Assembly (NCBI RefSeq): GCF_040712315.1
Contig: NC_134013.1
Span: forward strand, 85,628,001-85,692,000
DNA length: 64,000 nt
Direction of reading: 5' to 3'
From: Castanea sativa
Taxonomy: Eukaryota; Streptophyta; Magnoliopsida; Fagales; Fagaceae
Numbering within the stretch: the first letter of the stretch is position 1; every line of letters begins with the position of its first letter. Made by a program: the position numbers and the translations under genes. Positions 1-12,500 of the stretch are shown here, in pieces. The notes under the pieces were generated by a model. That model was given only the letters and a program-made list of their open reading frames with translations, was not told the origin of the DNA and made no database searches.

Positions 1-233
1 TTACAAAATGCACTTTACTTGTAATTGGGTAGATCTAGGATGGGTTTAAGACTTCAAGAAACATATTGTTCAAGTCAAGTGTGACCAAGAAACAAGTAAA
101 GAAGAGTTGTTCATTAAAGCTTAACAGCAATCTCGACACAGGCTATTTCTGTCAAGACTTACGAAATCAGAATTTTCAGATCTGATTTTCGGCCCATGTT
201 AAAATATTTGTATAGGGTTTCTTTTCTCACAAA

Positions 234-286
<53 letters not shown>

Positions 287-706
287 CTTATTTTAAAGGC
301 TGTCGCGCATACAGATAGTGCCATAGTTCATTATTCTCTCTGAAGAAGTTACTGTGTCTTTATGCCAAGGGTTTTGTGACCAAGGAGTTTCCTAATCTTT
401 ATCATTGATGAACTGATGAACTTTGCAGCCAACAACCTCTTCAAATTGCTAGAGTTAGTCACATACTAGGATCCGTGCATCATTGGTTAATCACGTACTG
501 AGATTCGTACATTGAACGGAAAGATTGCAACTGCAATACAAGTCTTATTGGGTATTGGGGTAAGGGTTCAACTTTATGTTGGTATTTCGATATAGGCCAA
601 AGGAGTTGGTAAGATTGCTTATACTTGTAACCGTTTGTGATTGACAATAGTAGATTTTTGGGAGTGGTGACCTTAAATTCACCAGGTGGGGTTTTGTCTT
701 GATAGT
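1..706 (+). mobile_element. Probable Ty1/copia LTR-derived sequence (fragment)
   Basis: No open reading frame of note. The run from about 420 to 900 (phrases around 'cttcaaattgctagagtt', 'aagattgcttatacttgtaa' and 'gtgatttgtttgtgctatcac') resembles the R/U5 part and leader of plant copia LTRs as I remember them. Neither LTR boundary, a primer-binding site nor a TSD was identified, so this is recognition by texture only. An (AT)n run sits at 236-283. Confidence 0.4.
236..283. repeat. (AT)n microsatellite
   Basis: About 48 bp of uninterrupted AT dinucleotides inside the LTR-like region. Confidence 0.95.
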
Positions 707-1420
707 TTTCCCCATTCGTAAACAAATCACCTGTGTCAAATTTATTTTCCGTTGCATTTAGTATAATTAGTGATTTGTTTGTGCTATCACGCTATTGCAT
801 ATAATTGAATCTAATTAATTAACTTGGGTAATTAATTAATTTGTAAGGGGTAAATTCATTTTAACCCAATATTATAAAACCCCTTAAGTTTCTTAATCCA
901 ACAACTACATTAATGCCGACAGAAGGCAAAGGAAAAAAGGTGAGAAACTCTAGCATATCATAGATTATGATGGGGGGTTTGAAGACAAGTTAATTTGTAA
1001 TGACTTTGATGTGCCATGATTATGGATAACATGATGTTTTCTAGATTGTTGAAAGGATGTTTATTTTCCTCATTCGTAAACAAATCACTTATGTCAAATT
1101 TATTTTCCACTGCGTATAGTATAATTGATGATTTGTTTGTGTTACCATGCTATTGCATGTAATTGAATATAATTAATTAACTTGGGTAATTAATTAATTT
1201 GCAAGGAGTCAATTCATTTTAACCCAACATTATAAAACCCCTCAAGTTTCTTAATCCAACAACTACATTAATGCCGACAGAAGGCAAAGGAAAAAAGGTG
1301 AGAAACTCTAGCATATCATAGATTATGATGGGGTTTGAAGACAAGTTAATTTGTAATGACTTTGATGTGCCGTGATTATGGATAACATGATGTTTTCTAG
1401 ATAGTTGAAAGGATGTTGAT
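707..1420 (+). repeat. Tandem duplication, two units of about 358 bp
   Basis: The segment starting near 707 (cattcgtaaacaaatcac) recurs from about 1064. The copies stay aligned through 'aattaattaacttgggtaat', 'ccgacagaaggcaaagg' and 'ggataacatgatgttttc', ending near 1065 and 1420. They differ by scattered substitutions and small indels, so the duplication is not brand new. It overlaps the end of the copia-LTR-like sequence, so the unit probably carries retrotransposon leader sequence. Confidence 0.85.
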
Positions 1421-1700
1421 TCATTACGTGTGAAATTGCCTAATCTTGAGTTCTCTCAACTTTAATTTATGACATCAATTCAGGTGAAACCCATGGTATG
1501 TTTGAGAGTGAGTTTTGGGAAAGTGCAACATTATCACATGGAAGTCATCATAATGACTTGCCCAAAATTGGCAATAAAACTTTTGATTTAGTACATGATA
1601 GATTCTCATAATCTTACAAGATTTAACCCCACTACAGGTGTCTATTTTTATTTCTTTTCACTCAGCACATGGTAGATACTACTAGATAATTTCTTCCGTG

Positions 1701-1758
<58 letters not shown>

Positions 1759-1812
1759 AGTTCGAGAGATGATGCATCTAAATTCTAATTAAAACAATTG
1801 CACAATGACACA
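1421..1812. other. Non-coding stretch with a (CT)n microsatellite
   Basis: No gene seen. A (CT)n run of about 54 bp occupies 1704-1757. Confidence 0.8.
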
Positions 1813-2234
1813 ATGTAGAATTCATTTTATCAGTAAAAAGGTATCTAAATATTGCGAAGACTTCTCAAAATGAAAAGAAAGTCTTGTATGCGCAAACTCA
1901 AAACTGATTTGTTATAACTTAAGTTTCACTTTGGGCATTTCGGGCCTGTTTGTTAGTGTTTTTTAAACAAAAATTTTCATTATTTAAACAACACAACACT
2001 TTTTCATCCACATGTATTTCCATAACACGTAAACAACGTTACTAGAATAACATTATCAAACGGACCCTTCAATTTTCAAGTCTTCAACTACACACTAATG
2101 TAGAATTCATTTTATCGGTAAAAACGTATCTAAATGAAAAGCAAGTCTTGCATGCAGAAGCTCAAAACTAACTTGTTATAACTTAGTTCCACTTTAGGCA
2201 TTTCAATTTTCAAGACTTCAACTACACACTAATA
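1813..2234 (+). repeat. Tandem duplication interrupted by a MITE
   Basis: Copy A (from about 1813, 'gtagaattcattttatc') and copy B (from about 2099) share the same order of phrases through 'caattttcaa' and 'cttcaactacacactaat'. Copy A is split by a 126-bp insertion at 1942-2067; copy B is uninterrupted and acts as the empty site. Confidence 0.8.
1942..2067. mobile_element. Tourist-like MITE, 126 bp, with a 3-bp target duplication
   Basis: The ends are GGGCCTGTTTGTTAGT and, in reverse complement, GGGTCCGTTTGATAAT (12 of 16 match). The trinucleotide TTC flanks both sides, and the paralogous copy B reads straight through with a single TTC. A 3-bp duplication and GGGYCYGTTTG termini fit PIF/Harbinger (Tourist) MITEs. 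Related sequences lie at 28277-28404 and 54225-54358. Confidence 0.75.
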
Positions 2235-3662
2235 TGATTTATGGACTATTGTTTCCCACGGCGTAAAACCACTAGTGTTTTGGGTAGGCAAGCTCAACTT
2301 GCCTGAGAGAGCACCAGCGTCTTCTCAACCCCATTGAGGCCTTTCAGACATTGGTTCCACAATGATAAAAAAAAAGTTATCATGAGCACGCTCACGCCAC
2401 TGGACGCACTCCTTACCCTTTCTTATTTACTAAAAAAAGAATCACACTAACATGCTTCGCAATAATATATACATATAATCAAGGTCATCTATGTAGCACC
2501 TACGAAAGAATTCATTTTTTTTTTCTTTTCCTTTTTTGGGAAGAAAAGGGAGAGGTAAGTCGAACTCAATTCCCGCGATAAGGGGACTGTGGAACAGATG
2601 TAGCTGCCAATCAGACTAAAAACTAAAAAGCCCGTTGGCTAAAGAGTTCAATGTTATTAATTCGATTTGTCTCCTTCAAGCATATGTAAACCCAATTCAA
2701 GGTGGTCCAATTGATAAAGAATTGCACCATTTTAATTGAAAAACCAACAAAATTGCACCATCAGAATGATTGCAACAGATCCTATGACGTGCACAACTCA
2801 ATATGAGCGATCTATGATAAAATTGGGAAGCAAGAGTTTCACAAGTGATTTTATGATCTAGGTATTACTTAGTTGTACACGATTTGCATTTCTATCCAAT
2901 AAAGATTTGTCATCCACAGAAGTTTAAGTAATATCACTGAATTACAAGACACAAATACTCAATTTAAATAAATTTTTTACAAATATTATTAGCCTAATTT
3001 TCTGTGAGGTTGATTTGATTTTGAGCTATTATTATTTTTATTTAAAAGAAAAAAAAAAGGCAAAGTTATTCCCTTTTTTTTTTTCATTTTGTTATGTAAA
3101 TTGAATTCATTTTTGCCTTCTATTCTTTTGTGGTGTGCTTGCAAGCGGCACATGTGCACATTTTAAAAGAAAAAAATATACAATGTTGGTCTTGTTCATG
3201 GGTGTCTAACTCCAGTGATTAAAAAAAAATCAAAATTAAGTGTTGGCATAAAATTCCCACAAAATTATTTTCAATGAAAAATGATTTTTTTTTTTTTTGC
3301 TGCAACCCAAAAATTAATTTTCAAACATTTAGTTGCATTGAAACTTCTAATGACAATGACAATTTGGAGGAGAGAACTCACAAAAGTGATCGTGATGACA
3401 ACAATATCAAGTGTACAATGATGGCAACGATGGGAAATCAGTTGTGCCAATAACAATTTCATCGGCGATGGGCAAGCCAGGTGGTGGTGGCCAACAGTAG
3501 TAAATCATGATGGCCGATGATCGGTAGTTAGGGATTGACAACCGGCGAGCAGTATGTAGTTCCTCAAAAAAAACTAAAAGTACTTTTAATTGACTAGCAT
3601 ATATTTTTATGAGAAAAAATTGACTAGCAATTTTTAATTGTGCTAATCAGCCTATACACTTA
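2235..3662. other. Gene-free AT-rich stretch
   Basis: Read on both strands; no coding pattern or bounded element found. Poly-A/poly-T runs and short direct repeats only. Confidence 0.6.
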
Positions 3663-3665
3663 AAA

Positions 3666-3670
3666 ATATA

Positions 3671-3717
<47 letters not shown>
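3666..3717. repeat. (TA)n microsatellite
   Basis: About 50 bp of TA dinucleotides with one TG interruption. Confidence 0.9.
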
Positions 3718-3719
<2 letters not shown>

Positions 3720-3820
3720 AAAATATTTTACATGAAAATAAATGAGAAGCAAATGAAAGATAAAATTGGCTCACAAAGCCGAACAAGGTCTTTAGTGTTT
3801 AGAACTCTTTCAAGAGAGAT

Positions 3821-3992
3821 GTTACATTCACAATATTTTTACAACATTTTACAACAAATCACAAGTGATTAGTTGTTATTAGTTCAAATTTGAACCTAAC
3901 ACAAAAATTACTTTTTTACCCCAACAATAACAACCAGTAATAACCTGCCACTTAAGATTTATTGTAAAAATATTGTGAAAATATTATATACA
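3821..3992. mobile_element. Foldback MITE (CACAATATTTTTACAA termini)
   Basis: The left arm contains 'cacaatatttttacaac', then 'acaaatcacaagtgattag' and 'ttgttattagtt'. The right arm read in reverse complement gives CACAATATTTTTACAAT, then AAATCTTAAGTGG and a GGTTGTTATTG stretch. The arms pair over most of the 170 bp, as in a palindromic MITE. Exact ends and TSD are unclear. Similar motifs recur at 58080-58990. Confidence 0.55.
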
Positions 3993-4262
3993 TACCATTT
4001 CTCCTTTTTCAAACATGTTCACATAAGAAAGTTGTACTATTACGTGGACCACAAAACCAATGATGGACCACAATCAAAACATATAAATTAGGGGTGTGCA
4101 AAAAACCGAGGAACCGAACAAACCGATTGAAACCGACCGAACCGTTGCCAAAATTTCGGTTTGGTTTCGGTGCTGTTCGGTTTCGGTTTCATTTTTTAAA
4201 AACCGAAATTTTCGGTTTCGGTTTCGATGCTGGATTTTTTCACCCCGAAACCAACCGAACCG

Positions 4263-4350
<88 letters not shown>

Positions 4351-4376
4351 TGTAACTTTAAAACATAACTCATCAG

Positions 4377-4430
4377 TGGCTTAGTGGTATGCTTCTTATG
4401 TTTTGGCTAGCAGATCCAGAGATCGAGCCT
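4377..4430 (+). repeat. tRNA-like box A/box B pair, SINE-head remnant
   Basis: TGGCTTAGTGG at 4377-4387 fits the pol III box A consensus and AGATCGAGCCT at 4420-4430 resembles box B, 43 bp apart start to start. No tRNA fold or anticodon arm is evident, so a SINE head captured inside the hAT element is more likely than a tRNA gene. Confidence 0.4.
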
Positions 4431-4499
4431 TCGTGTGGGCGTGAGTGATTTTTTTGCTATTTAATTTTTTAAAACCCTAGTACTATAGCATGATATAAA

Positions 4500-4740
4500 T
4501 ATCCCTAATGTCTTCTTCTCTTTCCTTTCTTTCCAGCCGCCCCTATCCCTAATTTCTTCTTCTCTTTTCTTTTTTTCCAACCGCCCCTATCCTCCCTAAT
4601 TTCTTCTTCTCTTTTCTTTTTTTCCAGCCGCCCCTATCCCTAATTTCTTCTTCTCTTTTCTTTTTTTCCAACCGCCCCTATCCTCCCTAATTTCTTCTTC
4701 TCTTTTCTTTTTTTCCAGCCGCCCCCTTCCCCAATTTTTT
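4500..4740 (+). repeat. Tandem array, about 50-bp pyrimidine-rich unit, 5 copies
   Basis: The unit 'ccctaatttcttcttctctt' followed by a T-rich run and 'ccagccgccccta' recurs five times. Units alternate between AGCCGCCCCTATCCCTAA and AACCGCCCCTATCCTCCC junctions, giving a higher-order period near 103 bp. Confidence 0.85.
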
Positions 4741-6579
4741 CTCTGTCTCACTATTTTCTTCTTCTCTTTTCTTTTCATCAGCCCTTCTCACTGCCATTCT
4801 CGCTTCAATTCAGCCGCTCCTTCCCCATCTACCTCAGCCTCCCCACTCTTTTCATTTCTTTTTGTTCTCTATGAGTCCCATGGACCATGGCCATGCCTTT
4901 CTCTTCTCTCTGAGTCACATCTCTGTACAGAGAACGAAAAATCACTGGTAGGCTCAAGCATGGTGGTAGGCTCCTGCTATGGTGTGGAAAAGTTCAATTT
5001 TTTGTTCGAATCTGTGTGTAAATTGTTGAACAAATATTGTTGGAAGTTTTTCTTTCTTTGTCGTTCTGATTTGTTCAATAGCTCCCTCTCTGTTGCTTTA
5101 TTACTTTGTTTTTTATATGTGATTAAAGTTAGGGTTTTGAAAATCTCAATAACCCTTTTTTGAAAAACCGAAAACCGACAGAAACCGAAATACATTGAAA
5201 CCGTTCGGTTTCCAGCCATTTCGGTCGGTTTCGGTTGAGAATTTCACAAACCGAAATATTCGGTTTCGGTTGGCCATACCCGTAAAAACCAACCGAAACC
5301 GAACCGAAACACCCCTAGTATAAATCCTGTTGCACAAAAGCATGAGATACCAGAAACCAAAAGAATTTTCAAATTGTGTTTCCAAATGATGAGAAAATGT
5401 CTTATTACAAGGGGGCACACATCTCAAGAACCGTTCAATTTTAATTAAGTTTTGTATTCACATTATTTTTTTCCCCTAAGGAAAGAGTTTAGCATATATG
5501 GTCTTGTCGTTGATTTATCTAAACCCTACTCATAAATAAAATAAATAATGTGAGATAATTTATGGCAATAGTGGGAATTGTCACTTTTTTAGACTCGCAT
5601 GGTGATAGGCCACGAGAGCTTTTTATCCACAATTTGAAATAATCTATGGCAATAGTGGAAATTGTCACTTTTTAGACTCGCATATGCATATTGATAAGCT
5701 ACGATAGCTTTTTATCCACAACTTAAGCTTAATTCTCAGTTCTTAGTTCTCGCAATATGATCATGTGTATTTCCTATATTCCTATGTACAAAGACAAATA
5801 ACTTGAAACATTTCCCCCACACCAAAAAAAAATAATTTGAAACAATTTTTTTTTAAGTAAATAAACTATAACGTTTGGAATGGGGCCATCTTGGATTCCC
5901 ATCAAAGAAATAAGTGATTGACAAATGAAAGTTAATTCCTAAGAACGGTTGGCCACAAAAGCAATGTCAGTGGACCACAGTGTGACAACTACCTGTTTTA
6001 CATAAAAGGATGAGATACAACAATTGAAAGAACACTTCATCAAACTGTAACAAAAATATTATTCTAGTTAAAGCTCCAGGTAAGGAAGGGTGGTCAGCAT
6101 TAGCTAAAATGACAACACCAATTTTCACTTACTAAGGTCTCCTTTGGTGTTAATGGATGAAAGACACATGCATGAAACATCGCATTTAAGAAGTTTCCTG
6201 GTACCATGCACTCTACACATCTATATCAACGACTATTCAGTCTTTGTGATTATCTGAAGTCTTTCAAGTCATTATTTTTTGTCAATATTTATGATATATG
6301 ACATGGAAATCAGACACCATATTGCTTGTGACAATTGCCAGTAATTGTCGAGCCTTGATATTATGCCAACACTTAATACTTGTTTATCCTTGTAATTCCT
6401 CATAAGTGTTAAATTTAGCCTTCATTATAGTTGTTTGGTTATTTTAATGCAAGTAAGTTCCCCTTCTAATGCTTAATTGTTCACGCACTTAGTACTATTT
6501 AGTTCATCATAGCATCAAATTTACTTCATTTGCAAATAAATTCTTGTCAAGTTTAGGGATGAAAATCTAACTTCTTGTA

Positions 6580-6675
6580 AAGAAAACAATAATTTAGTCT
6601 TTATTTTATGCAAGAAAACAATAATTTAGTCTTTATTTTATGCAAGAAAACAATAATTTAGTCTTTATTTTATGC
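6580..6675 (+). repeat. Three tandem copies of a 32-bp unit
   Basis: The unit starting 'aagaaaacaataatttagtc' and ending 'ttattttatgc' begins at 6580, 6612 and 6644. The copies are identical as read, so the expansion is recent or homogenised. Confidence 0.95.
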
Positions 6676-7352
6676 ATGAGTTTGGGGCACAGAAAAGATT
6701 AGATATGAAGGTGATATGCACATGCTCACCCGGGAGGTTCTGTTCTAATATCATCATACCAATTTAAAAATTTTAAGTGATATATAGATAATTTAATATT
6801 TGATATATCATATATTGTTCTAATAGTTTTTCCCTTCGTATCATAGATGAAGCCCACCCAAATATGTTCACTTTAGTTTGGGAAATGCTTTGGTCATGAT
6901 CTCCTGCAAACTCATTGTAAGAAAACATAATGAGATCCCCAACCCTTTTTTTTTTTGTAAATTTACTACTCTATATGGTTTACAATTTTGTTAAAAATTT
7001 TGCCCATTTCAAATCGAAACCTATAAATTGGAATGGGCTCCTTATATTAATATTTACTAATTTATGCTAGGCCATTACTCCAATAAACATGGAAGGATAT
7101 CTCAAAGACTATAGAGAGTATAGACCCATTCGACTGGACATTTGGTCCAAGTGGTACCTACCTAGGGGTAGAAAGCAGAGAGGAGTTCAATTTTAACCGG
7201 TATTCAACTATTTATAGATTATAAAAAAAGTATAGACCCATTGGTAAAGAAACTCTATATACACGAAAATATGACATCAAATTTATTTCCAATATCTTTT
7301 TTTTTTTTTTTCTGGGGTAAATTTTTATTTCCAAGATCCGGCCGTATCAGAA

Positions 7353-7369
7353 GGGGGGGGGGGGGGGGG
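7353..7369 (+). repeat. Poly-G tract, 17 bp
   Basis: Seventeen consecutive G residues in AT-rich sequence. Length may be inaccurate because homopolymers are error-prone. Confidence 0.8.
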
Positions 7370-7489
7370 AATTTAATAGATGCATGGGAGGTTGTTGGTT
7401 TGTATGTTAGATCGGTGAAGCTGACAAGCAGGTAGAAATAAATGGGGCCAAAAATTAAATTCTGGAGTTTATTATTGCATTTGATCTAG

Positions 7490-8880
7490 GTCAGTAAGAG
7501 CACCAACGATACAATCAGTTATGACAAGATAACAAACGGACATAACTAATGATAATGTACAAAAATCGTCAGTGGGTTGATCATCCACACACATGCCAAT
7601 GGGTGCACCTGAAAAACAAAATAGAAGAACCAATCAAATGACACCGGTGGGGTATCGGCCAAAAACGCTCTGAAGGATAAGTCAGTGATTCAAGAATCTC
7701 CAAGAACTCAATAGTGCAAGAGTTAGAGAGAATTCACATACTTTGATTTGTGAGGGCTTTGGAGTCTTTATAGTAGCATAGAGCTGATCTCATTTTCTTG
7801 ATGGAGAAGGTATTTCCTTACGGAAAAGATCTTTTTCAGCGTCTATATATTATGGGATTCTTTCCTTGTAGGGAACCCTCAGATTATGGTGGAACGTAGA
7901 ATGCAAGGCATTCCCATATTAGGTTCCTTGAAAACTACTTAGGTCACGTGGGTGCCACGTGGCTTTTCCACCCGTCTCTGTCGGGTCCATCCACCTTAAA
8001 GAGTCTGTCCCCATTAAAGAGTCCATCCACTTTAAAGGGTCTGTTCGTCTCTCTAGTTTCTATTCAAGACGAGACTCCGTCTACCAGGTCTTTGACTATC
8101 AGGCTATCCAGACCGTCTCTAGGTGTCACCGTCGCTTAATTATTAGCTGAGCAAATTGGATCTGTCTGCTATGGGATTTATCCCTATCAACCGTCAAGGC
8201 GAAAAATGTCGAGTAGTGTCAAGGAAGGCACTTAACGACCGTTAGGTCCCAGACGACCCCTTAGTACTTGACGACCCATTGATACGTGACGACTGTCAAG
8301 GCAGAACGTGTCGCGCGGTATCAAGGAAGGTACCTGACAATCGTTGGTACCTGACGACCCATTGATACGTGCCGACCGTCGGGGCGGAGCGTGTCGTGCA
8401 ATGTTAGGGAGAAGACCGTTGGGTACCTAACAACCCCTTGGTACATGGTGACCTCTTGGTACTTGACGACCTATTGATAGGTGACAACCGTTAGGGCGAA
8501 GCGTTTCGTGCAGTGTTAGGGAGGGTACCTAACGACTGTTGGGTACTTGACGACCTTTTGGTACCTGACGACCCATTGATACGTGACGACCGTCAGGGTG
8601 GAATGTGTATCACGGTGTCAGGAAGGTACCTGACGACAGTTGGGTACCTGACGACCCCTTGGTACCTGATGACTCTTTGGTACCTGACAACCCATTGATA
8701 CGTGACGACCGTCAGGGTGGAGCGTGTCGCGCAGTGTCAAGGAGGGTACCTAACGACCGTTGGATACCTGATGACCCTTTTTGATCGACTATACTTTTGG
8801 TGACCGAAAATTCGTTTAGATGCTTTTGGTAATCGAAGACTCTAGGGTGTTAGAAAAATTTTTCTAACTAATGAAAATAT
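7490..8880. mobile_element. Probable LTR-retrotransposon-derived region
   Basis: No protein-coding capacity. From 7670 to about 8160 the sequence is GC-richer than its surroundings and resembles a plant gypsy-type LTR in texture; the tandem CCACCTTAAAGAGTC / CCACTTTAAAGGGTC motifs near 7990-8040 are part of it. It runs directly into the minisatellite at 8188-8780. No TG/CA boundary with TSD was found. Confidence 0.4.
8188..8780 (+). repeat. Minisatellite, about 6 units of 80-125 bp
   Basis: Each unit reads approximately 'gaccgtcagggyggagcgtg', then 'tcgcgcagtgtcaaggagg', then two to four GGTACCTGACGACC-type subrepeats, ending CCCATTGATACGTGAC. Units differ mainly in the number of subrepeats. 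GC content is far above the flanks. Such arrays are common inside plant LTRs or leaders. Confidence 0.85.
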
Positions 8881-9298
8881 TCCCTATCAACTAAGATTGA
8901 GACACCAGTGCAAATATTGGGCGTACTTTTATTTTTATGAAAAAAAAAATCAACAACATACTACACAAAAATAATTTCACAAAATTTTTAAAGTTATTGA
9001 AGAGAAATATTGTGATTACTTTAACATCACTTTTATATAAGATAACTAGGGCTATCCACCATCCGCCCTGACTCAAAGAACCACCTGAACCCGAAGCTCT
9101 CCACTCAAAAACCAACCAATCAAAGCACTATTTTGGTCGGACGCGAGTTGCCAGCTCCTTGACCCGACACTGTCAGTTCAAGTTACGGGTTATCTGTTTG
9201 AGAAACCAACAAACCCGACCCGTCCAATGAGTTGTTCTTTCCCCACCAAAAATCACGAGTTTCGACCAAAAACTGTAAGTCCAAACTCTTAGTCTGAC

Positions 9299-9515
9299 TA
9301 GGGATGGCAATTTAAATCCGACCCGCGGATACCCGGTCTAGCCCGACCCTAATGGGCCGGGTTTTACCCGGTCTGATAAAGAATAGGGTCGGGTATGGAT
9401 TTAAAAAAAAAAAAAAAAAAACCCGAAGCGGGTCCGGGTCGGGTCCGGGTTTTATCAAAAAAATCCATACCCGACCCGGATAAATACCCGGTATATGAAA
9501 TTACTAAAATACCCC

Positions 9516-9553
<38 letters not shown>

Positions 9554-12500
9554 CTGATTTTGTATGGGAAACCCTAAGTCTCTACTCTCTACTCTCTCAC
9601 ACTCACACCAGCCGCCTCTCACACTCAGCCCTGCGCCCCTGCCCTCTCGCCTCTCTCTCACACTCACGCGCCCCGCCCGCCCTCTTGCCTCAAAGCACAC
9701 AGCCCCCTCTCGCCCGCCCCGCGCCCCGCCTCGCCTCGCCTTGCCTCGCGGCCTCACCTCGCCTCGCCTCGCCTCGCCTTGCTTCACCGCCTCGCCTCGC
9801 CTTGCCTCTGCACAGATTTGAGGTATGTCTTATGTTCTTGTTTTTGCCTTTTGAAAAGCTCAGCTGGGTTTGATTTGGTTTTGTTCAATTTTGTCATGTT
9901 TTGGTTTGTGATTATTGTTTATGATCTGGGTTGTGGTTGTTGGGGAAATTTTTTCAGAACAGGGAAAAAAGATTGGATTTTGGAATTGGGTTTTGAATAT
10001 TTATTTTATAGTTTTGATCCGATTAGCTTTTTGGGTTTCATTTGGACTTGTTTTGATTTGGGAGTGATTGAATTTTAATTTTGACGTGTTTTTGTTGAGA
10101 AAATCATAGATATAAATGCGATTTATTAATTAAAAGATTTGATATTAAGTTTCAATTCATCACAATAATTTTTAATGTTTGGTCATGCTGGACATGGCAT
10201 CAATATATGTTTGTTTGATGTGATTATTGGCATTGTATTTTGCTATGTTGACGAATTAACTTCAGCATCAAAATATATGTTTGTTTGGCCATTGACATGG
10301 CATCAAAATATTTATATGTTTGTTTGCTGATAGATTTGATATATGTTTGTTTGATGTGATTATTGGCATTGTATTTTTAATGTTTGGCTGCTGGACATGG
10401 CATCAAAATATTTATTTTCTTCTATCAGCAAAGAAAATGAAACCGAGAATATACCAATCAATTAGCAACTCCATGTCCCTTAAAATATCCTAAACATATT
10501 CGAAAAACAGCAAATTTCTTAATATATCATGACCTTATGGATTTCCTATGAAATTAAACTTAATATATCATGACCTTAAGGATTTCCTATGAAATTAAAC
10601 TGACCCTACCTTCTTTCTTCTGATTAATCCTTGTTTCAAATGTCTTTAAGAAAAAAAAATCCCAATTGATAATTTTTTGCTTACTGATCCCAATTGATAA
10701 TTATATCATATAATTACACTGCTACACATATGACCCTATAAAAAATCACTTCAAAATTATTAGTCTATCAAGTAATTCATGTCACATGATTTTGTGTTTG
10801 TTGTGAATGCAGCGCCTAAAACGGAGATGGAAAACACAAACAAATCTAGTTCTTCCTCTCCGAGTGGCTCTCCCTTGAGAAACAAATCTAGTTCTTCCTC
10901 GCCAAGCGGCTCTCCCTTGAGAACCGAACGTTTTCCTTTGCCAGCTATGCGGCCTTCTTCACCATTTTCACGTTCACCTTCACCATTGTCGCCTGGCAGC
11001 TCAATTCACCTCGTGATCACCATCACCTTTATGCCCATTAAACAACGAGTAAGCATTTGGAATTTGTAGTTAATTATGTTTAATTATATTTGGGTTGATA
11101 GAATTTGTGAATCTGTGTATTTATGAATTTGTGCGTATTAATCAATGAGTATGTCACATAATAAATTTAAGTATATTTGTTGTGATTCTAATTCCTAAAC
11201 TTTTGAACCAATTAGGAGTCCAAAATCCCCAACGGTGGACTTAGGAGAAGACTTAGAGTTAGAGGAACAAGAAGGGGGAGGAGGAGAGGGAGAGGGAGAG
11301 GGAGAGGGAGAGGGAGAGCGAGAGCCTACAAATGAGGGCTTGGAGTTGGATACAACTAGAAAAAGAAAGACTACCTCAGATGTTTGGGATCATTTTACAA
11401 TGAAGAAAGTTGATGGAAAAATTAAAGCCCAATGTCATCATTGTAGCAAACTTTACTTAAGTGATTCTAGCCAAGGTACAACCCATTTACGTAATCATTC
11501 AGCAAGATGTCCACGGTTGAAGTTTAAAGATATAAGGGATATGCGACAACAAGTGTTAATTAAACAACAAAATAAAGTGGATGGAACTATGAGTTTAAAT
11601 GCTTATCAATTTGATCAAGGCAAAGTGAGGAATAATTTTGCTCGTATGGTTATCCTACTTGAATACCCCCTTTCAATAGTTGACCACATTGGATTTAGAG
11701 AATTTGTGGTTTCTCTTCAACCGTTGTTTAAACTTGTCACAAGAAATACTTTGAAGAGTGACATTCTTAAAATCTATGATAATGAGAGGGAGAAAGCTTT
11801 GAAGATGACGGACAAGAATGGAAGTAGGATGGCAATTACAACTGATATGTGGACTTCAAGTAACAAAAAGAAAGGGTTTATGGTCATTACCGCTCATTTT
11901 ATTGATCATACTTGGACGTTGCAAAGCCGGGTTTTAAGGTAATTTTTTTATCTATAAATTGAATGTTAAAGACTTTACATTTAGAATGTTTATTGAGTTA
12001 TGTTATAATTATTCCTATTATTTTTTTAGGTTTGTTTATGTTCCTTCTCCACACACAAAAGATGTCCTTGCTGATGTCCTTGTTGATTGCTTTTTAGAGT
12101 AGAATATTGATAGGAAGTTGTCTACAATAACCGTTGATAATTGTAGTACTAATGATGCTATGATAAGACTTCTCTTGAATAAGCTTGATACTAGTTCTCT
12201 CATGTTGGGTGGGTCTATGTTGCATATGAGATGTGCTGCACATATTTTGAATTTAATTGTTCAAGATGGATTGTCTCTTATTGGTGATGGTATTGAAAGG
12301 ATTCGTGATAGTGTGATTTATTGGACTGGATCACCAAAAAGGAGGCAAAAATTTGATGAAAATGCACGACAATTGCGTGTTCAATGCACCAAAGAGTTAG
12401 TCTTAGATTGTAAAACTCGTTGGAATTCAACTTACTTAATGCTTTCTACTGCATTGATTTATAAAGATGTTTTTCCTCGTTTGGCTAAACGTGAAACATC

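Larger units (their letters stand above)
4089..5317. mobile_element. Non-autonomous hAT element, 1229 bp
   Basis: The left end begins TAGGGGTGTGCAAAA and the right end finishes ACACCCCTA, giving TAGGGGTG terminal inverted repeats. The 8-bp flanks are ATATAAAT (4081-4088) and GTATAAAT (5318-5325), a 7/8 target duplication. Both subterminal regions are packed with short AACCGAA / TTCGGTT repeats, the probable transposase-binding clusters of hAT elements. There is no transposase. The interior holds a (GA)n-(TA)n microsatellite (4266-4340), a pol III box A/B pair (4377-4430) and a pyrimidine-rich tandem array (4500-4740). Confidence 0.88.
5318..7489. other. Gene-free stretch with short tandem duplications
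   Basis: No gene seen. An imperfect duplication of about 85 bp spans 5551-5722 (shared 'tatggcaatagtgg', 'tttttatccacaa'). A triplicated 32-bp unit lies at 6580-6675 and a 17-G run at 7353-7369. Confidence 0.6.

Noticed and set aside
4074..4384. Overlapping ORFs of 90-99 codons on both strands
   Set aside because: They consist of the (GA)n/(TA)n microsatellite and the AACCGAA subterminal repeats of the hAT element; low-complexity translations.
4377..4450. tRNA gene
   Set aside because: Box A/B-like words are present but no acceptor stem, anticodon arm or T-loop pairing could be built; SINE head preferred.
9455..9873. ORFs through the 'cgcctcgcct' tract
   Set aside because: GC-rich tandem leader sequence inside the hAT element; Pro/Arg/Ala-rich in every frame with no domain.
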